Shown: piece after piece, positions 51,712 to 59,531 of the stretch
Numbering within the stretch: position 1 is the stretch's first letter
Layout of the letters: each line of letters begins with the position of its first letter
Source of the DNA: Acutalibacter sp.
Lineage (GTDB): Bacteria > Bacillota > Clostridia > Oscillospirales > Acutalibacteraceae
Direction of reading: 5' to 3'
DNA length: 64,000 bases
Assembly: GCA_020025775.1 (NCBI GenBank)
Contig: JAHHRN010000004.1
Coordinates: forward strand, 62,001-126,000
Position numbers and translations under genes: made by a program
Notes under the pieces: model-generated
Told to the model about the DNA's origin: nothing
Database searches by the model: none
Seen by the model: the letters and a program-made list of their open reading frames with translations, nothing else

Positions 51712-53277
51712 ATGGCCGAGAAAAAGACTGTTATGCTCACCGGTGCGTCAGGTAACATGGGCTTTGCTGGCTTTAAAGAGCTTTATGCTAAGAAAGACCA
51801 GTTTAACATTGTTGTCCTTTTACGCAAAAGTGAGAAGAACGAAAAGAAGTTCGCAGCTTACATGAATGACCCCTCTGTCAGAATTGTATGGGGCGACCTT
51901 ACAAAGTATGAAGACGTTTTGGATGCTGTTACCGGTTCCGACTATGTTTTACACGTTGGCGGTATGGTTTCTCCCACAGCGGACTGGAAACCCTACAGAA
52001 CCCAGAAAACAAACGTAGGTGCTGCTAAGAACATCTGCAAAGCTGTTCTCGCTCAGCCCAATCCGGATGATATTAAAGTGGCTTACATTGGTACTGTTGC
52101 TGAAACCGGCGACCGTAACTACCCGATTCACTGGGGTCGTTGCGGTGACCCGATTAAGGTTTCCATCTATGACCACTATGCAATTTCCAAGGTTCTTGCA
52201 GAGCGCGTTTTCGTTGAAAGCGGCCTTAAGAACTGGGTTGTTATGCGTCAGTCCGGTATCCTTTATCCCAACATTTTAAAGAATATGGACCCGATCATGT
52301 TCCACGTTCCGCTGAACGGCGTTTTGGAATGGTGCACCGTAGAAGACTCCGGTCGTCTTATTGCTAACCTTCCGGCTGAAGATGTTAAGGGCAACCTTGA
52401 CGGCGGCTTCTGGAATCACTTCTTCAACATTGGTTCCGGTAAGGAATACAGAGTTTCCAACTACGAGTTCGAGTGCCTTCTTCTTGGTACTCTCGGTCTT
52501 GCAGGTCCCGAGAAGCTCTTCGATCCCAACTGGTTCATCACAAAGAACTTCCACGGTCAGTTCTATGCTGATGGTGACAAGCTCGAAAATTACCTTCACT
52601 TCCGTGAAAACCTTCCGATTAAAGATTACTTTAATCGTCTTGCTGACGGGGTTGAATTCTACTTCAAGATCCCGCGCTATCTTCCGAAGAACCTCGTTGC
52701 AGCTTGCGCAAAGCCGTTCATGAAGAAGATAGCTTCTACACCCGACTTCGGTACTCTTGACTGGGTTAAGACCAACAACGAAGTTCGTCTTAGCGCTTAC
52801 TTCGGCTCTCTTGATGACTGGAAGAAGCTCCCGACCAAGTGGGAAGACACCGAAATTGTTAAGTTCGACAAGGACAACAGCGCTGCTGAGCAGTTCAAGC
52901 TTGACCATGGTTATGATGAGTCCAAGCCCGAGAGCGAGCTCGACATTGAAGATATGAAGCAGGCAGCTAAGTTCCGTGGCGGCGAATGCCTCTCTGACTC
53001 CATGGTTAAGGGTGACATGGCTACAAAGCTTAAATGGAAATGCGGTCACTGCGGTGCAGAATTTGAAGCCAGCCCGGCTCTTATTCTTCTCGGCGGTCAC
53101 TGGTGCCCCGAATGCTATGTACCGGTTAAGGCTTGGGATTACGATGATATCGCTAAGACCAACCCCTTCTTCGCACAGGTTTGGTACACCAACCACACCA
53201 AGGAAGAGCACAACCGTTACGAGTTCGACACCTTGTTCCACATCAACGGCGTGCCGTGGGATGACATTAAGCACTAA
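51712..53277 (+). CDS. NAD(P)-dependent SDR oxidoreductase fused to a zinc ribbon
   Basis: The 521-residue protein begins with an extended SDR/epimerase domain (about 1-330): dinucleotide motif TGASGNMG at 10-17, an Asp-bearing GDLT segment, and the active-site YAISK with Tyr156. A helical linker follows, then a C-terminal zinc ribbon with WKCGHCG (Cys444, Cys447) and HWCPEC about 20 residues on, and a short end domain. Substrate is unknown; steroid, bile-acid or sugar substrates are all possible. The strong bias to GTT, GGT, CTT and AAG codons, unlike most neighbours, suggests very high expression. It has its own promoter and terminator. Confidence 0.8.
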   Translation: MAEKKTVMLTGASGNMGFAGFKELYAKKDQFNIVVLLRKSEKNEKKFAAYMNDPSVRIVWGDLTKYEDVLDAVTGSDYVLHVGGMVSPTADWKPYRTQKTNVGAAKNICKAVLAQPNPDDIKVAYIGTVAETGDRNYPIHWGRCGDPIKVSIYDHYAISKVLAERVFVESGLKNWVVMRQSGILYPNILKNMDPIMFHVPLNGVLEWCTVEDSGRLIANLPAEDVKGNLDGGFWNHFFNIGSGKEYRVSNYEFECLLLGTLGLAGPEKLFDPNWFITKNFHGQFYADGDKLENYLHFRENLPIKDYFNRLADGVEFYFKIPRYLPKNLVAACAKPFMKKIASTPDFGTLDWVKTNNEVRLSAYFGSLDDWKKLPTKWEDTEIVKFDKDNSAAEQFKLDHGYDESKPESELDIEDMKQAAKFRGGECLSDSMVKGDMATKLKWKCGHCGAEFEASPALILLGGHWCPECYVPVKAWDYDDIAKTNPFFAQVWYTNHTKEEHNRYEFDTLFHINGVPWDDIKH

Positions 53278-53315
53278 TCGCTTGCGATTCGCGCGCATCT
53301 CGAATCTACATAATA

Positions 53316-53348
53316 AAACAGCCTTCGGTTTTTCCGAAGGCTGTTTTT
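53316..53348 (+). terminator. Terminator after the SDR-zinc-ribbon gene
   Basis: AAACAGCCTTCGG pairs perfectly with CCGAAGGCTGTTT over a short T-rich loop and ends in a T run. Confidence 0.93.
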
Positions 53349-53364
53349 CTTTTACTTTAAATAT

Positions 53365-53394
53365 AAAAAGAGGCGGCTTTTTACCGTCTCTTTT
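53365..53394 (-). terminator. Terminator of the hydrogenase-like operon (minus strand)
   Basis: On the minus strand AAAAGAGACGG pairs with CCGCCTCTTTT (one mismatch) and is followed by a T-rich run. It lies eight bases past the PHP gene stop. Confidence 0.78.
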
Positions 53395-53402
53395 ATTTTA
53401 TC

Positions 53403-54125
53403 CTAATTATGATTTTCGAGGTAAGCTTTCAGTGCGGCGAAGCTGCAATCTTGAAGCGGCAGGGCATCCGGTTCACTGAGTGCCAACTGCTCTAATCTAT
53501 GCGAATCTGAATTGTGAATCAGCCGCATTTTGCGGAGCAGGGGATATTCTGCCTTGAATTTTTCGAGGTTGGCATCTTTCGTGAACTCTGCCGCTGTAAA
53601 ACCCAATTCCTCGTAAGGTGCGCCCAAAACGGACAGGAGACTGTAGGAAGTACGATCTAAGTGCGCCGGAAAGCAAATGCCGCCAAACATCGTTACAAGA
53701 GCTTTTACACGGCTTATCGGAATTGCGGAGGCGGTCGTCAATAAAAGCGGCTCCGTGCCAATTTTATTATCCGCTGTATCCATGATATTTTGATTCCCGA
53801 AAATTTCGGGCTTATTTGGAATACGGGGTAGGGTTTCATAGACCTGCGCTCCAAAAGCCTCTGCGGCTTCCACCGTTTCAAACAGACAAATACAGTGGAT
53901 TTCCTCTGCCGTACAAAGTTCCATACCTGGAAGCACCCGAACGCCGAAGGCTTTGCCGAACTGTACCGCACTGCGACAATTTTTACAGGAATTGTGGTCG
54001 GTGAGCGCCAAAAGCTCCACGCCGGAAAGCTTCGCCATTTGCACGAGATTTGCAGGCGTCATATCGTCCTGGGCGCAAGGGGAGAGACAGGAGTGCACGT
54101 GTAAATCCGTTTTCACATATCGCAT
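53403..54125 (-). CDS. PHP-domain phosphoesterase-like protein
   Basis: The 240-residue protein is a PHP metal-dependent hydrolase: it opens with DLHVHSCLSPC (metal-binding His9 and His11), has LALTDHNSCKNC, LPGMELCTAEEIHCICLF, FPAHLDR and a final HNSDSHRLEQL. PHP proteins of this size act as phosphoesterases. In clostridia they occur with DRTGG and hydrogenase-like genes, as here. It is the last gene of the minus-strand operon, 3 bases after the DRTGG gene. Substrate unknown. Confidence 0.87.
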   Translation of the reverse strand: MRYVKTDLHVHSCLSPCAQDDMTPANLVQMAKLSGVELLALTDHNSCKNCRSAVQFGKAFGVRVLPGMELCTAEEIHCICLFETVEAAEAFGAQVYETLPRIPNKPEIFGNQNIMDTADNKIGTEPLLLTTASAIPISRVKALVTMFGGICFPAHLDRTSYSLLSVLGAPYEELGFTAAEFTKDANLEKFKAEYPLLRKMRLIHNSDSHRLEQLALSEPDALPLQDCSFAALKAYLENHN

Positions 54126-54128
54126 AGC

Positions 54129-54455
54129 TTATAACCTTGCTGCAAGGCGAGAGGCGAGTGAAAAGGCATTCTCACGGGTGATGAGTATAGTAACCCCTTG
54201 TTCTTCTGCCTTTTGCCGTGCATCCTCATCCAATGCGGCGCTTTCGCAAAGAATAATGCAAGCACAATCCGCGAGCACAGCAACCGCGATGGCGTTGATA
54301 TTGCCCATAACGGTCAGCCACGCATCGCCGCTTTCGGCTCTTGACATGACCCAGCTTAACAGGTCACCGCAATAGCCGCCTGTAATTTCTCTTTTTAAAT
54401 TGCCCGAAACGGCAATATGTAAGTTTTCCAGAGTTGCAAATTCGCCAACGGTCAT
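54129..54455 (-). CDS. DRTGG-domain protein (second copy)
   Basis: This is a 108-residue DRTGG-type protein. Its core reads LHIAVSGNLKREITGGYCGDLLSWVMSRAESGDAWLTVMGNINAIAVAVLADCACIILCE and ends in a GVTILITRENAFSLASRL segment. DRTGG domains are found next to CBS domains and phosphotransacetylase and seem to bind ligands or proteins. A second DRTGG gene begins this same operon. RBS AAGGAGG precedes ATG 54455. Its role is probably in assembly or signalling with the hydrogenase-like protein. Confidence 0.8.
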   Translation of the reverse strand: MTVGEFATLENLHIAVSGNLKREITGGYCGDLLSWVMSRAESGDAWLTVMGNINAIAVAVLADCACIILCESAALDEDARQKAEEQGVTILITRENAFSLASRLAARL

Positions 54456-54475
54456 GTCTATGCCTCCTTGATTAC

Positions 54476-55783
54476 TTAGGCTTCTTTCTTGAAAAAACCT
54501 TCCTTTAAGTTGATAGAATCGAGCCAGCCTTCGATTTGTTCATTTTTCTTCTGTTGGGGCTGTTCTAAGAGGTTGCCGTTTGCCATAACATACATCGGGT
54601 CACGAAGGGCCTTTAAGTCCTCGAGCGGATTTTCCTTTACAACCAGTAAATCAGCCGCCTTGCCGACAGCAATAGAACCGGTGATGTCGCCTAAATCTGC
54701 AATGCGTGCATTTTCAAGAGTAGCCGTACGAATGGTATCTGCAATCGGCATACCACAAACCTGATGTAAGTAGTCCAGCTCTCTCCAGGTGTTGTACTGC
54801 ATGCAAAGCGGACAGCTGGCATCGGTGCCGAGACCTAAAGCAATGCCGTCGCGCATCGCGCGTTTTGCACCGTCAATCATGCCTTGACCGACGATTTTGG
54901 TGTTGTAGGTTGCCTTGTCATCGAGCTTTGTGATAGCCGGATCCAAGGTGGAAAGCGGAATGCAAGGGGAGAGGGTGATGACCTGTGCCGCACCGTGAGC
55001 CTTATAAAGCTCTGCACACTCGTCATTGACGAAAGCACCGTGCTCAATGGTATCTACGCCGCCCTTTAAAGCGACCTCTAAGCCCTCGGGACTTTCGGTG
55101 TGCGAAGCCACTTTGAAGCCTCTTTCGTGTGCATGGTCGCAAACTGCCTTGGTCTGCTCTAAGCTCATTTTGAGCTCGCCTGGATGACCCACTTCTTTTG
55201 CATCCATAACGCCGCCAGTTACGCAAATTTTAATCCAGTCTACACCAGCTTCGATATTTTTGTCTACATAAGAGCAAAGGGTCGGAATGTCGTCGGAGGT
55301 AACCGCAAATGTGCCGTCGCCGTGACCGGTCGGAACGGTAATGGCAGGACCGGAAACGAGCATACGCGGGCCAACCATTTCACCGGCTTTGATTTTATCG
55401 CGCACGCGAACATCGCTGTAGCAGAAATCGCCCATCGCGCGAACGGTGGTAACACCGCTTCTCAGCTGAATGTCTACGGTCTTTTTAATGATATTGTCCA
55501 TTACAAAAGCGCCAAGCTTGGTCTTTAAGAACTGCATTAAGAATTTCTGGGAAGGACCGCCGCCGAGCGCCTTGCTGGGTGCGCCAGAACCGAATAAATG
55601 CACGTGTAAATTAATAAGACCGGGGAGCATGTAAGCACCCTTTACGTCAATGACGCGGTCGGCTTTTGCTTCTTCGCCGATCGCAACAATTTTGTCGTTT
55701 TCAACCAGTACGTTTGTGTTTGCGCGTACTGCGCAGTTGTCCTCTACGTCAATGAGGTTTACGTTTTTGAATAGAGTTTTCAT
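54476..55783 (-). CDS. Amidohydrolase-family metallohydrolase
   Basis: The 435-residue enzyme has a split beta-sandwich (strands at both ends) around a TIM barrel with the metal motif LINLHVHLFG, a candidate metal-bridging Lys in DWIKICVTGGVM, metal-binding His residues in VASHTESPEG and TIEHGAFV, and the Asp in LGTDASCP. It resembles imidazolonepropionase-like and prolidase-like (Xaa-Pro) amidohydrolases. ATG 55783 follows AAAGGTGAT; an upstream GTG has no site. It sits between the hydrogenase-like and DRTGG genes, an unexpected neighbour that may be an insertion into the operon. Confidence 0.87.
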   Translation of the reverse strand: MKTLFKNVNLIDVEDNCAVRANTNVLVENDKIVAIGEEAKADRVIDVKGAYMLPGLINLHVHLFGSGAPSKALGGGPSQKFLMQFLKTKLGAFVMDNIIKKTVDIQLRSGVTTVRAMGDFCYSDVRVRDKIKAGEMVGPRMLVSGPAITVPTGHGDGTFAVTSDDIPTLCSYVDKNIEAGVDWIKICVTGGVMDAKEVGHPGELKMSLEQTKAVCDHAHERGFKVASHTESPEGLEVALKGGVDTIEHGAFVNDECAELYKAHGAAQVITLSPCIPLSTLDPAITKLDDKATYNTKIVGQGMIDGAKRAMRDGIALGLGTDASCPLCMQYNTWRELDYLHQVCGMPIADTIRTATLENARIADLGDITGSIAVGKAADLLVVKENPLEDLKALRDPMYVMANGNLLEQPQQKKNEQIEGWLDSINLKEGFFKKEA

Positions 55784-55818
55784 GGGGATCACCTTTATTA
55801 TAAATATTTATTTTTTTG

Positions 55819-57114
55819 TCATTTTTGCTGTTTGGATTTTCTGAAGGGCACAGGAATCGGAATATAGCCGTTTTCGCCCTTACCGCTGAATACACAGTCC
55901 TCGATAGAAGCACGCCCGCGTACAATGTCCTCTGCCAAATCGTGGCAGGAGGGTGCACCGCAGGTGCCGCAGTCGAGACCGGGTAAAGATTTTTCAATTT
56001 CCTGTAATCTCTGCATTTTCTTCATCGCTTCGCTGATATCCTCGTCGAGCTTTAAAATGCCGACTTCCTGGAGAGGATGACCCCAGTGCATTTCTTTAGT
56101 GAGTGCCTTTGGGACTGCCGCGTTACAGGAAATTTGCGCATATTTGCGCATGGCTTTGAGCCGCGCTTTGGCGACAAACGGATTTTCCACGGTGAGCGGA
56201 CCAGCCACACAACCGACGGTGCAGGAGCGAAGCTCCACGAAATCCAAATCCTCGAGCTTTTCGTCTTCAATTTCTTCTAAAAGTGAAATGATATTTTCAA
56301 TGCCTGCTGCGGCAAGCGATTTTTCATCCAGTAGGGATGCAGCTTCGCCACCGGAAATGCCCCAGCTCATGCCGATTCTGCCAGAATGCTGGAGGGGCTT
56401 TACCTCGTCCACCGCTTCCATGGCGGCGAGCAAAGGTTTATAAATATCGCGAATGGCAAATACGCCGTCGATTCTCGATTTTTCATTGCAAATCGGTTGC
56501 TTAATCGAGGAGATTTTTGCCGTGCAGGGCGAAAGATAGAAAATGCCGATTTCCGAAGGCGAAAGCCCCGTCTTTTCTACCGCTCTCGCTCGAGCAAGCT
56601 CTGCCGCAACCTCCATGGGCGGATTCAAATTCACCAGGTGGTCGATGAGACTCGGGAAGCGAACGCGAATGAGACGCACCACCGCCGGGCAGTCCGAAGA
56701 AATGAGCGGCTTTTTGTCGGCGTGCTCCTTTACATAGAGCCGCATACGCTCCGTAACGACTTCCGCACCTGCCGCCACCTCGAATACATCGTCAAAGCCC
56801 AGAGAAAGCAGGGCGGTTAAAATACGGTTGGGGTCCTCGAGATTCCGGAATTGTCCGTAAAGCTCGGGTGGGGGAAGTGCCACCTTGTATTTATAATTTT
56901 GAAGCTCGGAAAGCGGATAGCTTTCGGCGTATTTCGCGTGGCTCGGGCAAATGAGAATACATTCACCGCAGTCGATACAGCGTTCGGAAAGAATCTGTGC
57001 TTTGCCGCGGCGCACTCGAATAGCACCCGTGGGGCAACGCTTGATACAATTCGTACAGCCGACACATTTTGCGGCATCCAAGCGCACGGAATGGAAAAAA
57101 GTGTTGGAAGCCAT
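55819..57114 (-). CDS. Divergent [FeFe]-hydrogenase-like Fe-S protein
   Basis: The 431-residue protein has two [4Fe-4S] ferredoxin motifs (Cys17/20/23/27 and Cys46/49/52/56), an [FeFe]-hydrogenase H-domain, and a C-terminal four-Cys Fe-S domain (Cys382, 385, 390, 407). The H-cluster motifs are altered: TSCCP is SSDCP with Asp141 and Cys142, MPCxxKxxE is SPCTAKISS with Cys197 and Lys200 but no Glu, and the third motif is RSCTVGC with Cys298 and Cys302. All four cluster cysteines remain, while the proton-relay Cys is Asp. This matches putative sensory (group C/D) hydrogenases rather than H2-producing enzymes. HATPase and DRTGG genes lie upstream. Actual H2 chemistry is unknown. Confidence 0.86.
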   Translation of the reverse strand: MASNTFFHSVRLDAAKCVGCTNCIKRCPTGAIRVRRGKAQILSERCIDCGECILICPSHAKYAESYPLSELQNYKYKVALPPPELYGQFRNLEDPNRILTALLSLGFDDVFEVAAGAEVVTERMRLYVKEHADKKPLISSDCPAVVRLIRVRFPSLIDHLVNLNPPMEVAAELARARAVEKTGLSPSEIGIFYLSPCTAKISSIKQPICNEKSRIDGVFAIRDIYKPLLAAMEAVDEVKPLQHSGRIGMSWGISGGEAASLLDEKSLAAAGIENIISLLEEIEDEKLEDLDFVELRSCTVGCVAGPLTVENPFVAKARLKAMRKYAQISCNAAVPKALTKEMHWGHPLQEVGILKLDEDISEAMKKMQRLQEIEKSLPGLDCGTCGAPSCHDLAEDIVRGRASIEDCVFSGKGENGYIPIPVPFRKSKQQK

Positions 57115-57129
57115 AAGATAACCCCCGAT

Positions 57130-57555
57130 TTAAGCTTTCACCAGTACGGTGAGGGCGAGGGTCGTCCCTACGCCGACCGTGCTGTCTATGTGCATTTCAT
57201 CTGTATATTTTTTTATGTTGGGCAGTCCCATGCCGGCGCCGAAGCCCAATGCACGGATATTCTCCGGCGCAGTGGAATAGCCCTTTTGCATGGCTCTTTC
57301 AATATCTTCAATGCCGGGACCCGAGTCCTTCAATACCATGTGGATGCGCTCGGGACTAATGTTCACATCAATCTGCCCGCCGTTTGCATGAATCACCATG
57401 TTGATTTCGCCCTCATACAGTGCGATAACAACATTGCGAATCACATCTGCGGGAAAGCCCAAGGCTTTCAGCTGTTTTTTTACGTCCCCGGAGGCTTCAC
57501 CGGCTCGGGTGAAATCATCACCGGAAACGGTATAGTGTAGCGAGAGCGTGCTCAA
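57130..57555 (-). CDS. RsbW-like ATP-binding protein (HATPase)
   Basis: The 141-residue protein is a lone GHKL ATPase domain of anti-sigma/serine kinase type. It has the N box ALYEGEINMVIHA, the G1 box DSGPGI and the G2 region GFGAGMGLPNIKKY. Such proteins phosphorylate or sequester a partner; no sigma factor or antagonist is adjacent. The start is TTG 57555, overlapping the upstream DRTGG stop. It is regularly seen with [FeFe]-hydrogenase-like genes, so it may transduce the redox signal. Confidence 0.87.
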   Translation of the reverse strand: MSTLSLHYTVSGDDFTRAGEASGDVKKQLKALGFPADVIRNVVIALYEGEINMVIHANGGQIDVNISPERIHMVLKDSGPGIEDIERAMQKGYSTAPENIRALGFGAGMGLPNIKKYTDEMHIDSTVGVGTTLALTVLVKA

Positions 57556-57902
57556 TCTACCGCACCTCCCCGAAGTCCCTGCTCGTAAAGCTTGCCGCAG
57601 GAGAGGAACATCGTAAGCTCGGTTGTCAAAAGAATGATGCCTTTTTCTTTGGCAAGGGCAATGATTTCTGCATCAGGGCGTTTGCCGCGCACGAAAATAA
57701 TGCACTGCATATCGAGCATTTCCGCGGTGCGTACAACCTGCGGATTCAAAAGACCCGAAAGCAATAGCGTTTGCTCATTGGCGCAAGCGAGCACATCGCT
57801 CATCATGTCACTGCCGAAAGCGGTAAAGACCTCAGCATCGAGCTTATCTTCGCCGGTTAAAACCTCGGCGTTTAAAACGTTTGTAATTTCGCGGATTGTC
57901 AT
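57552..57902 (-). CDS. DRTGG-domain protein (first copy)
   Basis: The 116-residue protein opens the minus-strand operon. It starts TIREITNVLNAEVLTGEDKLDAEVFTAFGSDMMSDVLA and ends with the CIIFVRGKRPDAEIIALAKEKGIILLTTELTMFLSCGKLYEQGL segment typical of DRTGG proteins. It shares only general form with the second copy in the operon. ATG 57902 follows AAAGGAGG, and its stop overlaps the HATPase start. Confidence 0.82.
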   Translation of the reverse strand: MTIREITNVLNAEVLTGEDKLDAEVFTAFGSDMMSDVLACANEQTLLLSGLLNPQVVRTAEMLDMQCIIFVRGKRPDAEIIALAKEKGIILLTTELTMFLSCGKLYEQGLRGGAVD

Positions 57903-57940
57903 AAAAAGACCTCCTTTAACGGCACGTTTTGTTGCTTCCT

Positions 57941-57979
57941 ATTATATAAGAAAGCCTCCCGTTTTACAAGAGTAAACGG
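57941..57979 (-). promoter_or_regulatory. Promoter with overlapping inverted repeat for the hydrogenase-like operon
   Basis: On the minus strand TTGTAA (57969-57964) and TATAAT (57946-57941) have a 17-bp spacer. An inverted repeat, CCGTTTTAC (57959-57967) and GTAAACGG (57972-57979), covers the -35 box and could be an operator for a redox regulator; it does not match the Rex consensus. Confidence 0.65.
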
Positions 57980-58059
57980 CAATTTCCCACTTTACAGTAC
58001 AAAACAGTTAAAAATGCTGAGAAAAGATAGCTTAAAAAGCAGAAAAACCGCTGTCGCAC

Positions 58060-58089
58060 TTGCCAAAAACCACCGCAGTATTGTATAAT
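58060..58089 (+). promoter_or_regulatory. Promoter of the methyltransferase gene
   Basis: TTGCCA at 58060-58065 and TATAAT at 58084-58089 have an 18-bp spacer, 39 bases before the start codon, divergent from the hydrogenase-like operon. Confidence 0.68.
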
Positions 58090-58128
58090 ACGGTAAGAAA
58101 TTCAAAAAAATTTAGGAGGCTGAATGCC

Positions 58129-58725
58129 ATGGAAGGGCAAAGCCATTATTTTATAGCAGATGAAACGTTAGAGGATAGAGAAGAAACCTTCACCTACTAT
58201 TTGGGCGCGACAAAGGTTCGACTCACGAGCAACACCGGTATGTTTTCACCGGGTCATGTAGATGCCGCCACGGATTTACTGCTCCGCGAACTGCCACCCC
58301 TCAGCGGTACATTTTTGGATTTGGGCTGTGGCTACGGTGTAATCGGCACGGCACTCGGCAAGGCCAATCCCGAGCTTGCGGTTACGATGGCAGATGTCAA
58401 CGAGCGCGCTCTGCGCTATGCAAAAGGCAATGGCGAAGCTAACGGCGTTGCGGCAAAAACGATTTGCTCCGATTGCTTCGAGTCTATAGAAGGTGCATTT
58501 GATTCCATTACATTAAATCCGCCCATTCACGCCGGCAAAGAAGTTATATTCGCTATGTACGAGGGTAGCCTTGCACATCTGAATCAAGGCGGCAGTCTTT
58601 ATATCGTCATGCAGAAAAAGCACGGCGCAGAAAGCTCCCTCAAAAAGCTGAAAGAGCTTTTCGGCGAGGTGGAAACCTTATATAAGAAAAAAGGCTACTA
58701 CGTCATTCGTGCAACGAAATTATAA
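58129..58725 (+). CDS. RsmC-like class I SAM-dependent methyltransferase
   Basis: The 198-residue protein has the SAM-binding LDLGCGYGVIG motif, an acidic strand MADVNERAL and the catalytic NPPIH motif (near 139-143), which marks N-methyltransferases of the RsmC/RlmG group acting on rRNA guanine. It is half the size of Gram-negative RsmC, as is normal for Firmicutes copies. ATG 58129 follows TTTAGGAGG. The gene is alone, between the divergent hydrogenase-like operon and the dcw leader. Confidence 0.88.
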   Translation: MEGQSHYFIADETLEDREETFTYYLGATKVRLTSNTGMFSPGHVDAATDLLLRELPPLSGTFLDLGCGYGVIGTALGKANPELAVTMADVNERALRYAKGNGEANGVAAKTICSDCFESIEGAFDSITLNPPIHAGKEVIFAMYEGSLAHLNQGGSLYIVMQKKHGAESSLKKLKELFGEVETLYKKKGYYVIRATKL

Positions 58726-58742
58726 AATATAAAATCAAAAAC

Positions 58743-58771
58743 AAAACAGCTCCTTTGGGGGCTGTTTTTTT
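58743..58771 (+). terminator. Terminator after the methyltransferase gene
   Basis: AAAACAGCTCC pairs with GGGGCTGTTTT (one wobble) over a short loop and extends into seven T residues. Confidence 0.88.
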
Positions 58772-58783
58772 ATGCCCTTTTTT

Positions 58784-58912
58784 GTGGGGATTTTCACCAC
58801 CTTAAAAATTCTTCTAAAAAATCGTGGGAATTTCCCCCACAGGGGCAACTTTTGTGGGAAAACGCGCCACCACCGTTTTTGGAGCTAAAAATGTGTGGGA
58901 AAATTCACCTCC
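58784..58912. repeat. Four copies of a GTGGG-element upstream of mraZ
   Basis: GTGGG occurs at 58784, 58824, 58854 and 58895, each followed after a few A/T bases by a C-rich half: TTTTCACCACC, TTTCCCCCAC, CGCGCCACC and ATTCACCTCC. The starts are 40, 30 and 41 bases apart, near whole helical turns. Copies 1 and 4 agree in 14 of 18 bases. They fill the otherwise empty gap of about 330 bases between the methyltransferase terminator and mraZ. They resemble MraZ-type GTGG boxes, but a second use (operator array or structured element) is open. Confidence 0.65.
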
Positions 58913-58989
58913 AGAGTGAAAAACTGCAAATTTCTAGCAGAATGCACGAATTTTTTCTTTGAATTTATCTGTTTTATTTAAAAAAGTTC

Positions 58990-59018
58990 TTGCAATCCCC
59001 ATGTAAAAACAGTATAAT
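58990..59018 (+). promoter_or_regulatory. Promoter of the mraZ-led dcw cluster
   Basis: TTGCAA at 58990-58995 and TATAAT at 59013-59018 have a 17-bp spacer. Transcription would start near 59025, about 80 bases before mraZ, leaving a leader that holds the GTG boxes. Confidence 0.72.
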
Positions 59019-59050
59019 AGTAGCCAAGAGGCACTCTGTTTCATAGAATA

Positions 59051-59085
59051 GGTGGAAAAAGGTGAATTTGGAGTGCAAATGTGTG
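59051..59085 (+). promoter_or_regulatory. GTG-box array in the mraZ leader (MraZ operator candidate)
   Basis: Four boxes, GGTG at 59051, GGTG at 59061, AGTG at 59072 and TGTG at 59082, repeat every 10-11 bases. MraZ is known in other bacteria to repress its operon by binding short GTG- or TGGG-type repeats of about ten-base period between promoter and start. The array is seen; binding is inferred. Confidence 0.6.
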
Positions 59086-59105
59086 AGTGAAAGGAGTTGG
59101 GCGGT

Positions 59106-59516
59106 TTGGCATTTTACGGCAACCACAAACATACGTTAGACGCGAAAAACCGTCTGTTTATCCCCGCGAAGTTTCGCGAGGGTCTCGGCGACTCCTTTAT
59201 TCTCTATTCTCCCAAAGATCAGGATTGTCTTTATATATATAATGAAAAAGACTGGGAGGAAATTTCCGAAGAAGTTATCGCCATCGGCGATGTGGACATG
59301 CAGCGTTATATTTTCGATGATGCTTTATCCGTAGAACCGGACAAGCAGGGCAGAATCACCGTGAAAGCGGAATTTTGCAAGCGCGTGGGCTTAAAAAAAG
59401 AAGTCATCGTCGCAGGCGTTGGTAAGCGTGTGGAAATTTGGGATGCAGAAAAACGCGAAGCGGCTATGGAAAGAGCGGCGGCGCGCAGAGATACTTTCCC
59501 GAAGATTCATTTTTAA
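59106..59516 (+). CDS. mraZ: Transcriptional regulator MraZ
   Basis: The 136-residue protein has two AbrB-like (SpoVT) repeats, each with the DxxGR/DAKNR pattern: HKHTLDAKNRLFIPAKFRE and ALSVEPDKQGRITVKAEFC. It forms a ring and represses the dcw operon. TTG 59106 is preferred because AAGGAG (59091-59096) is nine bases upstream; the TTG at 59097 is too near that site. It is followed after 15 bases by rsmH. Confidence 0.95.
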   Translation: MAFYGNHKHTLDAKNRLFIPAKFREGLGDSFILYSPKDQDCLYIYNEKDWEEISEEVIAIGDVDMQRYIFDDALSVEPDKQGRITVKAEFCKRVGLKKEVIVAGVGKRVEIWDAEKREAAMERAAARRDTFPKIHF

Positions 59517-59531
59517 CGGAGCGTGTACAGC

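Noticed and set aside
52276..53298. Open frame of about 340 codons on the minus strand, opposite the SDR-zinc-ribbon gene
   Set aside because: It is a shadow of the strong codon bias of the plus-strand gene; it has no ribosome site and its translation shows no domain.
58784..58912. CRISPR-like array in the GTGGG repeats
   Set aside because: Repeats are short, imperfect and of unequal spacing (40, 30, 41), with no cas genes; an operator array fits better.
58784..58912. DnaA-box cluster or replication origin
   Set aside because: TGTGGGAAA differs from the DnaA box TGTGGATAA at the positions that matter, and no dnaA, dnaN or AT-rich unwinding region is adjacent.
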